Assembly: GCF_023573145.1 (NCBI RefSeq)
Contig: NZ_CP097636.1
Coordinates: 992,001-1,056,000, forward strand
Direction: 5' to 3'
Length of the DNA stretch: 64,000 nt
From: Aquincola tertiaricarbonis
Lineage (GTDB): Bacteria > Pseudomonadota > Gammaproteobacteria > Burkholderiales > Burkholderiaceae_C
In this document: piece after piece, positions 17,136 through 24,412 of the stretch
Layout of the letters: every line of letters begins with the position of its first letter
Position numbering within the stretch: position 1 is the first letter of the stretch
Position numbers and translations under genes: made by a program
The notes under the pieces: generated by a model
Databases searched by the model: none
What the model was told of the DNA's origin: nothing
Seen by the model: only the letters and a program-made list of their open reading frames with translations

Positions 17136-17170
17136 TTCATACGAGGGTTCGATTCCCTTCACCCGCTCCA
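17136..17170 (+). tRNA. tRNA-Gly(CCC), 3' exon (nt 40-74) with encoded CCA
   Basis: The 35 nt directly after the intron complete the tRNA begun at 14223: the rest of the anticodon stem (TTC), the variable loop, the T-arm GAGGG-TTCGATT-CCCTT, the acceptor CACCCGC, then TCCA. The last 26 bp are also the prophage attL core and are regenerated from phage DNA. Position 42 is T where G would pair, the only stem defect. The gene lacks a downstream T-rich terminator; the original one now sits beyond attR at 47766-47787. Confidence 0.88.
17145..17170. other. attL core of the prophage (tRNA-Gly 3' end)
   Basis: The 26 bp are identical to 47732-47757 and end with the tRNA CCA. The flanks differ at both ends, so the repeat is exact at its limits. 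An integrase gene begins 50 bp to the right, reading toward it, the usual arrangement for tRNA-targeting tyrosine integrases. The intron-borne tRNA at 15076 contains the same 26 bp with one mismatch. Confidence 0.92.
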
Positions 17171-17219
17171 CTCTCCTTCATAGGAGAAACGGCCTCCCGA
17201 CCCTAGCGCTACTGCGCCT

Positions 17220-18446
17220 CTACCGCGGAATCGCCTTCCGCGCTACCGGCGTCAGTGATGCGTTGACCGCCGCCAGGTTCCTGCCGCGGTCCGCCTGCGG
17301 GATGTACTTGGCATAGTCCTTCATCATGGTCTGCACGCTATGCCCGTGCTGGGCCGCCACCCAGTAGGGATCGGCGCCGGCCATGAGCGCCAGCGTCACG
17401 CTGGTATCGCGGCATTCCTTCGGCGGCCGGTGGCGCACGCCGACGCGGCGCAGGCAATCCATCCACTCGCGGCGCTGTTCCTCGCCGTTGTTCCAGGCCT
17501 TGCCCGTGAAGGGGTTCAGGAACACCTTGCCCGCCAGCAGCTGCGTGCGGGCGCGCTGGCGCTCGAGGGCGGCCCAGGCGCGGGCGTTCAGCTCCACATG
17601 CCGCGCGCGGTGGGTCTTGGTGCGGTCCTTCTCCTGCTTGAGCACGCGCGCCCGCTGGACTGTCACGGTGTGGGCGCGCAGGTCCACGTCCGACCACAGC
17701 AGGGCAATCTGCTCGCTGGGTCGCAGGCCGGCGAAGAAGGCGAACTCGAAGTAGTCGGCCAGCGCCTGGGCCTGGGCCGCGGTGGTGCGGCCGCGCGGCT
17801 TGCGCAGGTCGGCCAGGATCGCCTCCACCTCGTCGGCGGTGAACGGGTCAGGGTTGCCGGTCTGCACCTTCAGGCAGTTGATGCCGTCGGTGGGGTTCGG
17901 GAAGCTCCCGTCCTTGCACGCCAGCGCGAACACGCCGCGCAGGGGGATGAGGATGTTGTTCTGGGTCTTGCGGGCCAGGCCCTTGCGGATCTTGCCGGTC
18001 GCCGTGTCCAGCCGCGGCTCAGCGAGGTCGGCCAGCCGACCCAGCAGCATCTCGTGCGTGACGCGCGAGGGCTTCATGTGGCCGAAGGCGGCCAGCCAGT
18101 AGGTGTTCAGGTGGTTGGTGTAGATCGTGATGGTCGAGTGCTCCAGCTCGCGCCGTGCCAGCTTCGCCCACACGTCCGCCCAGTCGGCCAGCGTGCGGCC
18201 CTGGTGCTCGTTCGCTGGGGCATGCTTGGCGGCGAACTTGTAGCCTGGGAAGTGCCGCTCCAGCTGGAAGGTGCCGGCGGCGATCTCTTCCAGGATGTCC
18301 GCCCGCTGGCGCGCCGCGTGGCGCATGTTGGCAGCGGTGGGCTTTAGCGGCAGCGTGGGCCGGATCTCCTTGCCCTGCCAGGTGAAGCGCACCTCGATGC
18401 GGTCACCCGCCGGCCTCACCCCACCCGTCGTTGACCTGCGGCCCAT
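17220..18446 (-). CDS. int: Tyrosine-recombinase phage integrase
   Basis: A 408-residue integrase with an Arm-binding/SAM-like N-terminal region and a C-terminal catalytic domain. Visible catalytic residues are R242 (AGLRPSEQ), R346 (KECRDTS), H369 (HGH) and the likely nucleophile Y378 (MMKDYAKYI). The usual first His of HxxR is Lys here (K343). It is the last gene of the leftward operon and overlaps xis by 31 bp. A GGAGGGG ribosome site precedes the ATG at 18446. Its position next to attL supports integration at the tRNA-Gly 3' end. Confidence 0.95.
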   Translation of the reverse strand: MGRRSTTGGVRPAGDRIEVRFTWQGKEIRPTLPLKPTAANMRHAARQRADILEEIAAGTFQLERHFPGYKFAAKHAPANEHQGRTLADWADVWAKLARRELEHSTITIYTNHLNTYWLAAFGHMKPSRVTHEMLLGRLADLAEPRLDTATGKIRKGLARKTQNNILIPLRGVFALACKDGSFPNPTDGINCLKVQTGNPDPFTADEVEAILADLRKPRGRTTAAQAQALADYFEFAFFAGLRPSEQIALLWSDVDLRAHTVTVQRARVLKQEKDRTKTHRARHVELNARAWAALERQRARTQLLAGKVFLNPFTGKAWNNGEEQRREWMDCLRRVGVRHRPPKECRDTSVTLALMAGADPYWVAAQHGHSVQTMMKDYAKYIPQADRGRNLAAVNASLTPVARKAIPR

Positions 18447-18643
18447 CGTTCGTACCCCTCCATGTCCATCAGGCGGCTGCCATCGGGCGCGCGCACGTAT
18501 TCGTAGCCTTCGAGCCAGACGCCCTTTTTGATCTTCGCCTCGCAGGCGCTGACGGTGTAGCCGGTGATCGCCTCGAAGACGTCCAGCTTCACGAAGCGCG
18601 CCGGCGCAACGACGCGAGCCTGGCGGTCCTTGGTTTCAGCCAT
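18416..18643 (-). CDS. xis: Excisionase (Xis)-like DNA-binding protein
   Basis: A 75-residue protein with a winged-helix excisionase pattern (FEAITGYTVSACEAKIKKG, then WLEGYEYVRAPDG). It sits immediately upstream of int in the same transcript and overlaps it. AAGGAG lies 7 nt upstream of the ATG at 18643, which decides this start over an in-frame ATG at 18670. It is expected to bind near attL/attR and direct Int toward excision. Confidence 0.85.
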   Translation of the reverse strand: MAETKDRQARVVAPARFVKLDVFEAITGYTVSACEAKIKKGVWLEGYEYVRAPDGSRLMDMEGYERWAAGQRRVG

Positions 18644-18845
18644 TGCCCGGCTCCTTGGTGGCCGCCTCACGGTACCGGCGCGGGAAGAAGTCGCAGCTGG
18701 TGTCGGTGGCCTCGTGGGCGTAAAAGGCCGCGCAGTGCCGAAAGTTGACGCAGCCGCCGCAGGTCTTGCCGGCGGGTAGCTGCATGCAGGTCTTGTCGGT
18801 GCAGGCCTTGTCGGCGCAGCAGCCGTGGGTGTGCTGCGCGGTCAT
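18636..18845 (-). CDS. Small cysteine-rich phage protein
   Basis: A 69-residue protein with ten Cys residues (GCC, KAC, KTC, GKTCGGC, FRHC, TSCDFFPRRY) and several His. The pattern suggests two small zinc sites. Short proteins with the CGGCVNFxxC...CDFxPxRY pattern are common in phage early operons but have no assigned function. The ATG overlaps the previous stop (ATGA), and AAGGAG precedes it. It overlaps xis by 8 bp. Confidence 0.75.
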   Translation of the reverse strand: MTAQHTHGCCADKACTDKTCMQLPAGKTCGGCVNFRHCAAFYAHEATDTSCDFFPRRYREAATKEPGNG

Positions 18846-19453
18846 GACTGCTGCTCCTTGGTGGCGGTAGTGCCGATGGGGTCCAGGCCCTTCAACGCCC
18901 GCCATTCGCGCACGCTGCCATCGCCGTCCAGGACGACGCGCGCTGCCATCACCGCGGTCTGCACGGCCTCTTTGCGCACGTTGGCGGCCGGCTCGTCCAG
19001 CACCGCTTTGCACAGCTCGCCGAATTCCTCGGCCAGCGCCACGGTCATGATCCGGTCGCCAGGAAACTTGGCGCGTGCGCGCACCAGCTCGGCACGCACG
19101 TCGGAGAGGAACGCGTCAACGTCCGCATCGGCAGGCAGCCCGGCGTCGGTCGCGTCCGCAGTCGTAGCGCCTACAGCACGAAGCCCCGGGGCACGGAGCG
19201 CTTCCAGTGCATCCTCGGCCGCTTTGGCGCGGTCGAACAGGGCTTCGCTGGTCTTCCAGCAGCTGCGGGCCTCCTGCTCCCAGGTGACCGGCCACAAGGG
19301 ACCGCAGCCGTTGGGGCACGGCTCTGTCTCGTTGCCGCCGGCGCCGGCCTCACCGGTGTTGACGTACAGCGTCACGCGCGTCAGCTCGAACTGGCACTTC
19401 GCGCAGCGCATGCGCCCGGGCACGACATCTGGTGCGGCAGTGGTGTCGCTCAT
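18842..19453 (-). CDS. Phage protein with a zinc ribbon-like N-terminus and NTP-pyrophosphatase-like C-terminus
   Basis: A 203-residue protein. The N-terminus has CAKC near residue 17 and PCPNGCG near 46, a probable zinc ribbon. The C-terminal 80 residues carry an all-alpha NTP-PPase (MazG-like) signature: ALAEEFGELCKAVLDE with a later E/Q pair. Such enzymes hydrolyse non-canonical or excess dNTPs. It is coupled to both neighbours by ATGA overlaps in the early operon. The domain call rests on the EExxE-type motif and is moderate. Confidence 0.6.
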   Translation of the reverse strand: MSDTTAAPDVVPGRMRCAKCQFELTRVTLYVNTGEAGAGGNETEPCPNGCGPLWPVTWEQEARSCWKTSEALFDRAKAAEDALEALRAPGLRAVGATTADATDAGLPADADVDAFLSDVRAELVRARAKFPGDRIMTVALAEEFGELCKAVLDEPAANVRKEAVQTAVMAARVVLDGDGSVREWRALKGLDPIGTTATKEQQS

Positions 19454-20277
19454 GTCAAAGCCTTTCGGTATGCGTCGTTGATCTCGGCCATGCGTGCCTC
19501 GCTGCCGCCCTTGTCGGGGTGGTGCTGGCTGGCCAGGCGGCGGTAGGCGTCGCGGATCTCGCTGGGCGCGGCGCCGGCGGCCTCGTTCTCCTTGCGCACT
19601 CGCTCGGCCTCGATGGCCGCCTGCTCGGCCGCAAAGGTGGTGTCGAACATCTGCTGCAGGCTGGCCAGCGTCTCGTCGCGCGCCAGCACCGCGGCCTCGG
19701 CGTATTCCTCCCAGGCGGCCGGATCGATCACCAGCGCGGCCAGCACGTCGATGCCCTTGCGCAGCGCGGTGGACGGCTGGCCAGCGCCCCGGGCCACGTA
19801 GCTGCGCAGCGTGGCGATGTTGTCCTCGTGCACCTTCTTGCGGGCCTGCTCCTTCTCGGCCGCGATGCGCTTCTCTTCGGCCACGCGGGCTTCGTGTGCC
19901 TTGATCTGGCCGTCGACCTGGTTCTCAACCGGCCGAACGATGGCGATCAGCTCGTCGGCCTTGTCCTTGATGTCGCGCTTCAGGTCGTTGAGTTCGTCCT
20001 TCGTCTCATCGTGAGCCCGCTGCACCGTGAGCCGCGCATCGCGCAGCTCGGAGCGCGCCTCCGTGGCGGCCTTGCGGCCCTTGGGCGTCGTGAAGTCGAA
20101 GGCCACCTTGTCGTAGCGGGTGGCCAGCGCGCGCAGGTCCTGCTCGGTCTTGGTGATCTTGGCCAGGGCGGCTTCGCGCAGCGTGACGACGGCGGGCACG
20201 TTGGCGGTGGGCGCTGGTGCTGCCGGCGTGTCCGGCGGGCTCACGATCTCGGGGAAATCGAGGGTGTCGGTGGTCAT
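19450..20277 (-). CDS. Coiled-coil phage protein with a C-terminal J-domain
   Basis: A 275-residue protein. Residues about 35-230 are mostly charged helix/coiled coil (SELRDARLTVQRAHDETK and similar) and resemble a phage recombination-associated protein. The last about 40 residues form a J-domain core: IRDAYRRLASQHHPDKGG, with the diagnostic HPD motif, then helix IV (INDAYRKAL). Helix I of a full J-domain appears short or missing, but HPD is the part that stimulates DnaK ATPase. It lies between the YqaJ exonuclease and the NTP-PPase-like gene, so recruitment of DnaK to a recombination complex is possible. Confidence 0.7.
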   Translation of the reverse strand: MTTDTLDFPEIVSPPDTPAAPAPTANVPAVVTLREAALAKITKTEQDLRALATRYDKVAFDFTTPKGRKAATEARSELRDARLTVQRAHDETKDELNDLKRDIKDKADELIAIVRPVENQVDGQIKAHEARVAEEKRIAAEKEQARKKVHEDNIATLRSYVARGAGQPSTALRKGIDVLAALVIDPAAWEEYAEAAVLARDETLASLQQMFDTTFAAEQAAIEAERVRKENEAAGAAPSEIRDAYRRLASQHHPDKGGSEARMAEINDAYRKALT

Positions 20278-20283
20278 GGTGTG

Positions 20284-21180
20284 TCAGCCGAAGATGTCGA
20301 GGGGGATGGCGACCGGGCCGGGTGCGGCCTGGGCGGGCTTCGGCGCGGGCGCCGGGGAAGCGGCAGGGGCCGGTGCGGCAGCTGGCGGCGCGGCGGGCAA
20401 TTCCGCCACCGTGGCGGCATTTCCCTCGGGCTCTTCGTCGAGCACGTCGTCGGGGATCTCGGCCGCCTCGCAGATGGCCGCGCGCAGCTTGGCGACGTAC
20501 CCCTGCACCATGGCGTCGAACTCGGTCAGGTCGGCCTGCAGCGCTTCGATGTAGTCGTCGTCGCGCTCGATGCGGATGACCTTCAGCTTCAGGTCGCCCG
20601 GCATGTCCGGGGCCCACAGGATCAGGTCGATCCAGTCGAGGTGCCACAGCCAGATGTTCCCGTGGCACTGGTCGATGAACTCGCTGATGTCGCCGTCGAT
20701 CAGGGCGGTGAACAGCGTGTCGCTGCTGACCATCAGCTTGATCTCGGTACCACCGCGGTGTTCCTCGAACACCAGGCCGTCCACGCTGCAGCCGTACTTG
20801 CGGTCCTCGGTGTAGAGGAACCCGGCCTCGTCCACCAGCGCGCCGGTGGTGGCCTCGTAGGCGATGCGGGCGAACGATTCTTCGGTCTTGCCGCGGGCCA
20901 TGGCCTGCGTCTGGAACAGGCCGGGCGCCAGGCCGCCCACGATCTCGCGTGCCACGTTCATGGCGTAGAGCCGGGCCGCCTTGCTGTAGTCGCCGCGCAC
21001 GGCCGGCGTGATCTCGCCGGTCTTCTTGTCGATCTTCTCGGGCGTGCCCTTGAGGCGCTCGCGGCAGATGCGGAAGTTCGACGCGGTGATGACGCCGCGG
21101 CGCGCCGCCAGCCATTCCTCGCTGCCCTGCGGCGCGAGGGACAGCAGCATGCCCGGCGGGACGAAAGGCTGCAGCATCAT
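20284..21180 (-). CDS. YqaJ/lambda-type exonuclease
   Basis: A 298-residue nuclease of the YqaJ viral recombinase family. Key residues are E100 (RGKTEESFAR), D134 (GCSVDGLV), E146 and K148 (GTEIKL), after the N-terminal GSEEWLAARRGVITAS block at 19-34. The last about 60 residues are Ala/Pro-rich linker. It resects DNA ends 5' to 3' to feed the annealing protein encoded just upstream, to which it is coupled by ATGA. The linker codons contain one copy of the 23-bp prophage palindrome (20399-20421). Confidence 0.9.
   Translation of the reverse strand: MMLQPFVPPGMLLSLAPQGSEEWLAARRGVITASNFRICRERLKGTPEKIDKKTGEITPAVRGDYSKAARLYAMNVAREIVGGLAPGLFQTQAMARGKTEESFARIAYEATTGALVDEAGFLYTEDRKYGCSVDGLVFEEHRGGTEIKLMVSSDTLFTALIDGDISEFIDQCHGNIWLWHLDWIDLILWAPDMPGDLKLKVIRIERDDDYIEALQADLTEFDAMVQGYVAKLRAAICEAAEIPDDVLDEEPEGNAATVAELPAAPPAAAPAPAASPAPAPKPAQAAPGPVAIPLDIFG
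20399..20421. repeat. 23-bp palindrome, copy 1 (AATKCCGCCACNRTGGCGGMATT)
   Basis: The CCGCCAC/GTGGCGG arms lie in the exonuclease gene's linker region. The same palindrome occurs at 26411-26433 and 47579-47601, and nowhere else that I found in the window. Confidence 0.7.
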
Positions 21181-22025
21181 GCCGACGCTCCTTCAGCCTG
21201 GGCCTTGGCCTTCAGCCCGTTGCGGTGGTTGGCCACGGCCACCTTGAACTCGTTGTGCGCCCAGGCCCACTTCGCCAGTTCGGCGTTGCGCTCCTTCCAG
21301 ACCAGCAGCGCGGCCCGGTCGGTGACGGTCTTGCCCAGTGCGACCAGCAGCCGGTCCAGCACCTGGTCGGCCTCGCTGATCTCCTGCTGAGTGCCGCGGC
21401 CGTCATCGTCCGGCTGGTCCTTGGTACTCAGGCCGGTGGCGGCCAGCAGCGTGTGCCGTTCGAGATAGCTCTTCGCCGAGATGATGGCCTGGATGCCGTT
21501 CTTGCCGCCGCTGCTGTCGTGCGCTGCCTCCAGGCGCGTGGCCTGGCTGTGGCCCGCCACGTGCGTCAGCACGCAGGTGATGCCGATCTTTCCTTCCTTC
21601 TGGTCGGTGTCCCAGCGGTGGGAGATGCCGTACTTCGCCAGCTCGGACACGATCGCGCTGGTGACGCCGTAGTGCGTGGCGTGGTCGTAGTCGGTGGCGC
21701 CCTTCGCGCCATCGAAGTGCACGTGCTTGTCCTTCACGATCACCGGCGGGTTCTTCTTGAACTCGGCCATCGCAGCGGTGAACGCCTCCAGCGCCGCCTC
21801 CGCGCGCAGCCGGGCCCGCAGGTCCAGCAGCTTCTCCATCTTCTCCAGGTCGCCGCCGTTCTGCACCACGATCTGCAGCATGGCCATGATGGGATCGGTC
21901 GCCTGGGCCTGCGGCTGCGGGATGCGCTGCAGCACCTGCTCCGGCGGCACGGTGGCCGCGGCGAACTGCTTGGGGTCTGCCAGATCGACCGTATTCACGG
22001 CCGTGGCTTCGAGGGTCTCGGTCAT
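21177..22025 (-). CDS. erf: ERF-family single-strand annealing protein
   Basis: A 282-residue recombinase of the Erf superfamily. The core runs FTAAMAEFKKNPPVIVKD, then THYGVTSAIVSELAKYGISHRW, VTCVLTHVAGH-type strands and GIQAIISAKSYLERHTLLAATGL. It anneals complementary single strands during phage recombination and pairs with the YqaJ exonuclease, whose start overlaps its stop. AAGGAG precedes the ATG at 22025, which also overlaps the stop of the preceding gene. Confidence 0.92.
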   Translation of the reverse strand: MTETLEATAVNTVDLADPKQFAAATVPPEQVLQRIPQPQAQATDPIMAMLQIVVQNGGDLEKMEKLLDLRARLRAEAALEAFTAAMAEFKKNPPVIVKDKHVHFDGAKGATDYDHATHYGVTSAIVSELAKYGISHRWDTDQKEGKIGITCVLTHVAGHSQATRLEAAHDSSGGKNGIQAIISAKSYLERHTLLAATGLSTKDQPDDDGRGTQQEISEADQVLDRLLVALGKTVTDRAALLVWKERNAELAKWAWAHNEFKVAVANHRNGLKAKAQAEGASA

Positions 22026-22228
22026 CGGGTGACTCCTTTGGTCAGGGCTTGGAAGAGGTTGCGCAGGACGCGCGTGGAGGGGCTGCGCTGGCCGATCAGC
22101 GCGCGCTGCAGTCGCAGGGCGTCGTCGTCCATGTGCGGGGCGGGCTGGCGCTGGGCGCAGCAGCCGATGCGGATGCCGGCCGGCGTTGTGACGAAGCGGG
22201 CACCGGCTGCGCTGGTGGTTGTGTTCAT
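22022..22228 (-). CDS. Small phage protein of unknown function (68 aa)
   Basis: A short basic protein (MNTTTSAAGARFVTTPAGIR...) with no recognised motif. It is accepted as a gene because it is linked by ATGA overlaps to the gene on each side (22225 and 22025). That pattern runs through this operon and would be unlikely by chance twice. Confidence 0.55.
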   Translation of the reverse strand: MNTTTSAAGARFVTTPAGIRIGCCAQRQPAPHMDDDALRLQRALIGQRSPSTRVLRNLFQALTKGVTR

Positions 22229-22473
22229 CGCGCCAGCCCCTGCAGCAGCTCGGGGAGGAACGCCACCGCGACGGCCGGCACGCAGATCCAGCGGATGACG
22301 CGGTTCGCCTGGTCGAGGCTGCGCGCCACCTCGGCCCGGGCGTGCTCTGCATCGTCCATGCGCTCGTACTCGCTGCGCGGGTCATTGACCCTGCGGCGCA
22401 GGCCAGACGGCGGCGGCAGGTGCTGCAGCGCCGTGGTGAGGTCCACCGGCGGCTTCTTGGTGGGCTCGCTCAT
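22225..22473 (-). CDS. Small phage protein with a C-terminal membrane segment (82 aa)
   Basis: The first about 55 residues are polar and helical (YERMDDAEHARAEVARSLDQ). A hydrophobic stretch (IRWICVPAVAVAFLPELLQGL) near the C-terminus could span the membrane. No family is recognised. Both ends overlap neighbouring genes by 4 nt in the leftward early operon. Confidence 0.6.
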   Translation of the reverse strand: MSEPTKKPPVDLTTALQHLPPPSGLRRRVNDPRSEYERMDDAEHARAEVARSLDQANRVIRWICVPAVAVAFLPELLQGLAR

Positions 22474-22847
22474 GCGGCACCTCCGGTGGCCCTGGTGACG
22501 GCTGCGGTGAGCGCACTCACCGCCAGCTTCACGTCTGCCGGGAACGTGGCAGCCTGCGTGAGGGCAGCGATCGCGCAGCGAGCTGCCGCCAGGAGATCCG
22601 GGGAGGCTTTGATGAGGTGGGCGTTCGCCAACGCCAGGTCCAGCTGGCTTTGCTCAGGTGCCTCCGGGCAGATGTACTCGATGCCGTCGCGCGTCTCCGA
22701 GTGCAAACCGAAGGCAGACACGTGGGCGACCATCACGCGCCCATCGCTGCCTGCGGCCCAGATCCCGATTGAGAAGACAGAGTCCGGGTCGGCCTCGAGA
22801 TCTTCGGGATCAATTTCCCAGGGGCCTTGGGTGTGCTGCTTGTTCAT
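22470..22847 (-). CDS. Phage early protein with a PDLL/NAxLIxASPDLL-type C-terminus (125 aa)
   Basis: The protein begins MNKQHTQGPWEIDPEDL and contains NAHLIKASPDLLAAARCAI. The GPW N-terminus and the NAxLIxAxPDLLxAL segment form a recurrent pair in many unrelated phage genomes, with unknown function. It overlaps both neighbours by ATGA. No catalytic residues are evident. Confidence 0.7.
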   Translation of the reverse strand: MNKQHTQGPWEIDPEDLEADPDSVFSIGIWAAGSDGRVMVAHVSAFGLHSETRDGIEYICPEAPEQSQLDLALANAHLIKASPDLLAAARCAIAALTQAATFPADVKLAVSALTAAVTRATGGAA

Positions 22848-23023
22848 GCTGCACCGCCGTTCACCTTGGCGCGCGCTGCACGCATGGCGCAGTCACGCAG
22901 GTTGCGGGCCGCTGCAGCAGCAGCGTGGTGGCCGGCGGCGCGGAGCTTCAGCCAAGTGCGATGCGCATCCTTGGCTGACAGCACGTCCAGGCGCACGGCG
23001 GTGGAGGTGTAGGGCCGGCTCAT
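22844..23023 (-). CDS. Small basic phage protein (59 aa)
   Basis: An Ala/Arg-rich helical protein (LSAKDAHRTWLKLRAAGHHAAAAAARNLRDC). The start at 23023 overlaps the previous stop (ATGA) and its stop overlaps the next start. Function is unknown. The frame extends upstream to 23065, but the coupled start is preferred. Confidence 0.55.
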   Translation of the reverse strand: MSRPYTSTAVRLDVLSAKDAHRTWLKLRAAGHHAAAAAARNLRDCAMRAARAKVNGGAA

Positions 23024-23403
23024 GCGGCACCGCCTTCCCGGGCCTTCAGCATCTCGTCGGCCCATGCGCTAGGCCATTGGACCAGCCACTGCTTGTTTTT
23101 CTCCTGGCTCCATACTGCGAAGGTCTTCTTTGCGGCTTCGCGCTGCTCGTGCCAAGCCCGCGCCGCCGGGGACATGTCGGCCGGATCCAGCCACTCGTCG
23201 TAGTCGGAATGCTCCAGCTCTTCCCGCACCTCCTGGGGCGCCTGGTCGAGTGCAGGGATGTCCGGTGCCGGCGGCATGGTGGGCCGGAACCAGGGCTGCG
23301 GCTCGACCGGCGCGTGGGCGATGAAGTAGTCGCGCAGCGACAAGCCGCGACCTGTCATCCCTGCGGCCGGAAACGCCGGCCCGCCGTCGTTGATCGCACT
23401 CAT
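23020..23403 (-). CDS. Phage early protein with an NDGGPAFP/SLRDYF motif (127 aa)
   Basis: The N-terminus INDGGPAFP followed by GLSLRDYFIAHA, and the C-terminal WADEMLKAR, match a short phage domain that recurs widely with no known function. It is joined to its neighbours by 4-nt overlaps in the leftward operon. Confidence 0.7.
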   Translation of the reverse strand: MSAINDGGPAFPAAGMTGRGLSLRDYFIAHAPVEPQPWFRPTMPPAPDIPALDQAPQEVREELEHSDYDEWLDPADMSPAARAWHEQREAAKKTFAVWSQEKNKQWLVQWPSAWADEMLKAREGGAA

Positions 23404-23747
23404 GCAGCCACCCGCCGATCAGGCTCAGGGTAGGCGTAGGGCTGGAAGCGGCGGTCCGCCTCGCGCTCGGCGTCGGTCCGCGTGTCCACGCCGACCGGCA
23501 TGGCCATGCGCTCGATGCGGAAGCACAGGTGCCGGATGCTGGCCTTCAGCCGCTCGATGTGCGCCAGCGTGGCGGGATCGGCGGTGGGCTTGCACTGCGC
23601 GCCGGCCAGCTGTTCGCGGTATTCCTTGACCTCACGGCGAAGGATGAAGTCGGCAAGCTGCCGACCGGTGTAGCCGGCCCGTGCGTCCAGCACCTCGGCG
23701 GTGTTGATCGTGGCGATCAACTCGGGCGAATACGTTCGAGCAGACAT
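23400..23747 (-). CDS. First gene of the leftward early operon (115 aa, unknown)
   Basis: A helical charged protein (AGYTGRQLADFILRREVKEYREQL; then ADPATLAHIERLKASIRHLC). A strong AGGAGG site 6 nt before the ATG at 23747 suggests high expression. It lies just downstream of the two operator-like sites (23791-23830), so it should be the first gene read from the repressor-controlled leftward promoter. No family is recognised. Confidence 0.7.
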   Translation of the reverse strand: MSARTYSPELIATINTAEVLDARAGYTGRQLADFILRREVKEYREQLAGAQCKPTADPATLAHIERLKASIRHLCFRIERMAMPVGVDTRTDAEREADRRFQPYAYPEPDRRVAA

Positions 23748-23790
23748 GCTCGGCCTCCTGGCACCCCGTCAGTCAGGGCGTGCAAGAAGA

Positions 23791-23830
23791 TTACCAAACA
23801 GTAATTGTCGGCGTCAATACTAAACGGTAA
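23791..23830. promoter_or_regulatory. Left operator pair (OL-like): two TTACY-N4-GGTAA sites
   Basis: Site 1 is 23791-23804 (TTACCAAACAGTAA) and site 2 is 23817-23830 (ATACTAAACGGTAA), 26 bp centre to centre. They match the sites flanking the repressor start at 25125-25177. They sit 44-83 bp upstream of the first early-operon gene, where they would block its promoter. Confidence 0.75.
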
Positions 23831-23840
23831 TGTTTTTTGA

Positions 23841-23867
23841 GAAAAAGAAGCGCACTCCAGGTGCGCT
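23841..23867 (-). terminator. Rho-independent terminator of the repressor-lipoprotein transcript
   Basis: On the minus strand a 7-bp stem (AGCGCAC/GTGCGCT, 5-nt loop) is followed by TCTTTTTC. It ends transcription of the repressor and lipoprotein genes just before the left operators. Confidence 0.75.
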
Positions 23868-23884
23868 GCGGCGGGTCGATGGGC

Positions 23885-24412
23885 CTAACGCCAGGGAAGT
23901 GCTAAGCCCATAGAGGGAGTTCTCCAAGCCGCCCAGATTTCGCCGCTCGTCGTCGACACTTCCATCTGCAAGTACGACTCGAGAGAGTCGGTGCCGGTGG
24001 CCCCGGTCGGGGCGGCCACGCCGAACTCCCACCGTTGGAACACGCACAAGCCGCTCGGCTTCCTGTCCGGAAACTCAGTGCACTGGCCGGGCTTGCTTAC
24101 TTCGTCGGCAGGCCTCCCCATGGCCTGCGCAACTCGCCTAGAGGTCATCCCCCCTTGTTCAGTAAGGGCCCAGGCCTTCTTCTGGGCGGCCTCGACCTTT
24201 GCTCTCGCTGCACGAGCCGGAGCATCGACAAACTCCTCTTGGCAGTCGCGCAGAGCAACCGTAACACCCCGCTCAGTGGGCCGCTTGCTCGCGTCCGTCC
24301 TGCACTCAGCAAGGTTCTGAGGCTTGCAGCCGAAAGGGTTGAGGCAAGCGCCCATAGCGCCAACCGAGGCCAACATGAGCGCGACTGCGCTCGACACGAG
24401 TCGAAGCATCAA
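23885..24412 (-). CDS. Exported Cys-containing protein or lipoprotein, candidate lysogenic-conversion gene
   Basis: A 175-residue protein with a signal peptide (LVSSAVALMLASVGAMGAC). The MGAC end could serve as a weak lipobox, with Cys at about 23. The mature part has paired Cys (LNPFGC, LAECR, RDCQ, GQC, GLC) and no recognised catalytic motif. Its ATG overlaps the repressor stop, so it is co-expressed from the lysogen-active transcript, as the rex genes are in lambda. Position and export suggest a surface effect on the lysogen, such as superinfection exclusion; this is inference. Confidence 0.65.
   Translation of the reverse strand: MMLRLVSSAVALMLASVGAMGACLNPFGCKPQNLAECRTDASKRPTERGVTVALRDCQEEFVDAPARAARAKVEAAQKKAWALTEQGGMTSRRVAQAMGRPADEVSKPGQCTEFPDRKPSGLCVFQRWEFGVAAPTGATGTDSLESYLQMEVSTTSGEIWAAWRTPSMGLALPWR

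Noticed and set aside
19432..21390. 652-codon plus-strand ORF over the early operon
   Set aside because: Opposite to Erf, exonuclease and J-domain genes whose overlaps and motifs fix the coding strand.
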